Source of the DNA: CAYHEQ01 sp964355795
GTDB taxonomy: Bacteria; Patescibacteriota; JACPGU01
DNA length: 43,518 nucleotides
NCBI GenBank assembly: GCA_964355795.1
Contig: CAYHEQ010000003.1
Location: 1-43,518, forward strand
Direction of reading: 5' to 3'
Part shown: in pieces, positions 43,212 to 43,518 of the stretch
How the letters are laid out: the number at the start of each line of letters is the position of its first letter
Position numbering within the stretch: the first letter of the stretch is position 1
Notes under the pieces: generated by a model
The model's input: only the letters and a program-made list of their open reading frames with translations
Databases searched by the model: none
Told to the model about the DNA's origin: nothing
Translations under genes and position numbers: made by a program

Positions 43212-43457
43212 ATGCCATATTTCATATATGCTTTAATGAGCGAGAGGGATTCCATCCGATATGTTGGTAGTGGCGAGAACCCCAACGAAAGATTGCGTCG
43301 CCACAACAAGGGTGATTATAAATTTACAAAAGGACATCGACCATGGAAATTAATACACACAGAAACCTACAATACTAGAGCCGAAGCAATGAAACGTGAA
43401 AAGTTTCTAAAATCTGGTCAAGGAAGAAAATTCTTGGATAGTATTCTAAAAAAATAA
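43212..43457 (+). CDS. small GIY-YIG nuclease domain protein
   Basis: An 81-residue single-domain protein: FIYALMS...YVG (the GIY-YIG pair), the catalytic-Arg region NERLRRHNKG, and EAMKREKFLKSGQGRKF with the metal-binding Glu. This UvrC/YhbQ-like family is widespread, and some members act in mobile elements. I start at 43212 because upstream codons of the longer frame run through the broken tRNA. It lies between the broken and the intact tRNA-Gln, so a role in the rearrangement is conceivable. Confidence 0.82.
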   Translation: MPYFIYALMSERDSIRYVGSGENPNERLRRHNKGDYKFTKGHRPWKLIHTETYNTRAEAMKREKFLKSGQGRKFLDSILKK

Positions 43458-43470
43458 TCGTTTTAGCTAT

Positions 43471-43518
43471 TGGGAGATCGTCTAACGGTAGGACAGCGGC
43501 CTTTGAAGCCGTGAATCT
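43471..43518 (+). tRNA. tRNA-Gln (TTG), cut by the window end
   Basis: TGGGAGA acceptor strand, D-arm GTCTAACGGTAGGAC, anticodon stem GCGGC/GCCGT with loop CTTTGAA. The T-arm and 3' acceptor lie beyond the window. Confidence 0.85.

Overview
The window looks like a chromosome piece from a small-genome bacterium of the Patescibacteria/CPR type, most likely Parcubacteria. This is inferred from the mix of reduced housekeeping genes, many short palindromic repeats, packed tRNA genes, and a diversity-generating retroelement (DGR) signature. The standard genetic code is used: TGA ends rsmI and the AAA+ gene at 8816. A run of exactly 100 N (20572-20671) marks a scaffold gap, so the sequence is probably a metagenome assembly.

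Layout. 1-4.4 kb: a methyltransferase, rsmI, an Nramp-type transporter and a DUF4143-type ATPase. 4.6-11.8 kb, the most unusual part: a MoxR-like AAA+ ATPase fused to a variable C-terminal domain, a transglutaminase + VWA protein, and a second stand-alone variable-domain protein. Between them lies a non-coding copy of the variable segment (8421-8493). It differs from the segment in the AAA+ gene at 10 of 73 positions, and all ten are adenines of the non-coding copy on the coding strand. That is the template/variable repeat signature of a DGR. The template copy has its own promoter and a downstream hairpin, but no reverse transcriptase lies in the window. 11.7-17.8 kb: rsmA, a second DUF4143 ATPase, a PcrA/UvrD helicase, a beta-lactamase-like hydrolase and a Fic protein.

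18.0-20.8 kb: a tRNA cluster (Pro, Gly x2, Thr, Arg x2, His, Lys, Glu) around a second Fic gene. Several tRNA copies are interrupted by hairpin elements. A tRNA-Gly lies inside the T-loop of another tRNA-Gly, and a tRNA-His inside a broken tRNA-His. The end of the window repeats the theme: a tRNA-Gln copy broken by three palindromes, a GIY-YIG nuclease gene, then an intact tRNA-Gln cut by the window edge.

20.8-30.3 kb: cell-envelope and translation genes (glycosyltransferase, membrane proteins, a PpiC-type foldase, an LCP ligase, signal peptidase I, Der, IF-2). 30.5-34.3 kb: a possible small RNA, a NYN-domain protein and a single-chain restriction-modification enzyme. 34.4-43 kb: gyrA and gyrB, an L,D-transpeptidase, a Kef-type antiporter and a DksA/TraR zinc-finger protein.

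The DGR genes plausibly form one NTP-driven surface or conflict system: a MoxR ATPase remodels a VWA partner, and both variable domains supply changeable binding faces. The four accessory genes (two DUF4143 ATPases, two Fic proteins) each have their own palindromic operator-like site at the promoter, unlike the operonic housekeeping genes.
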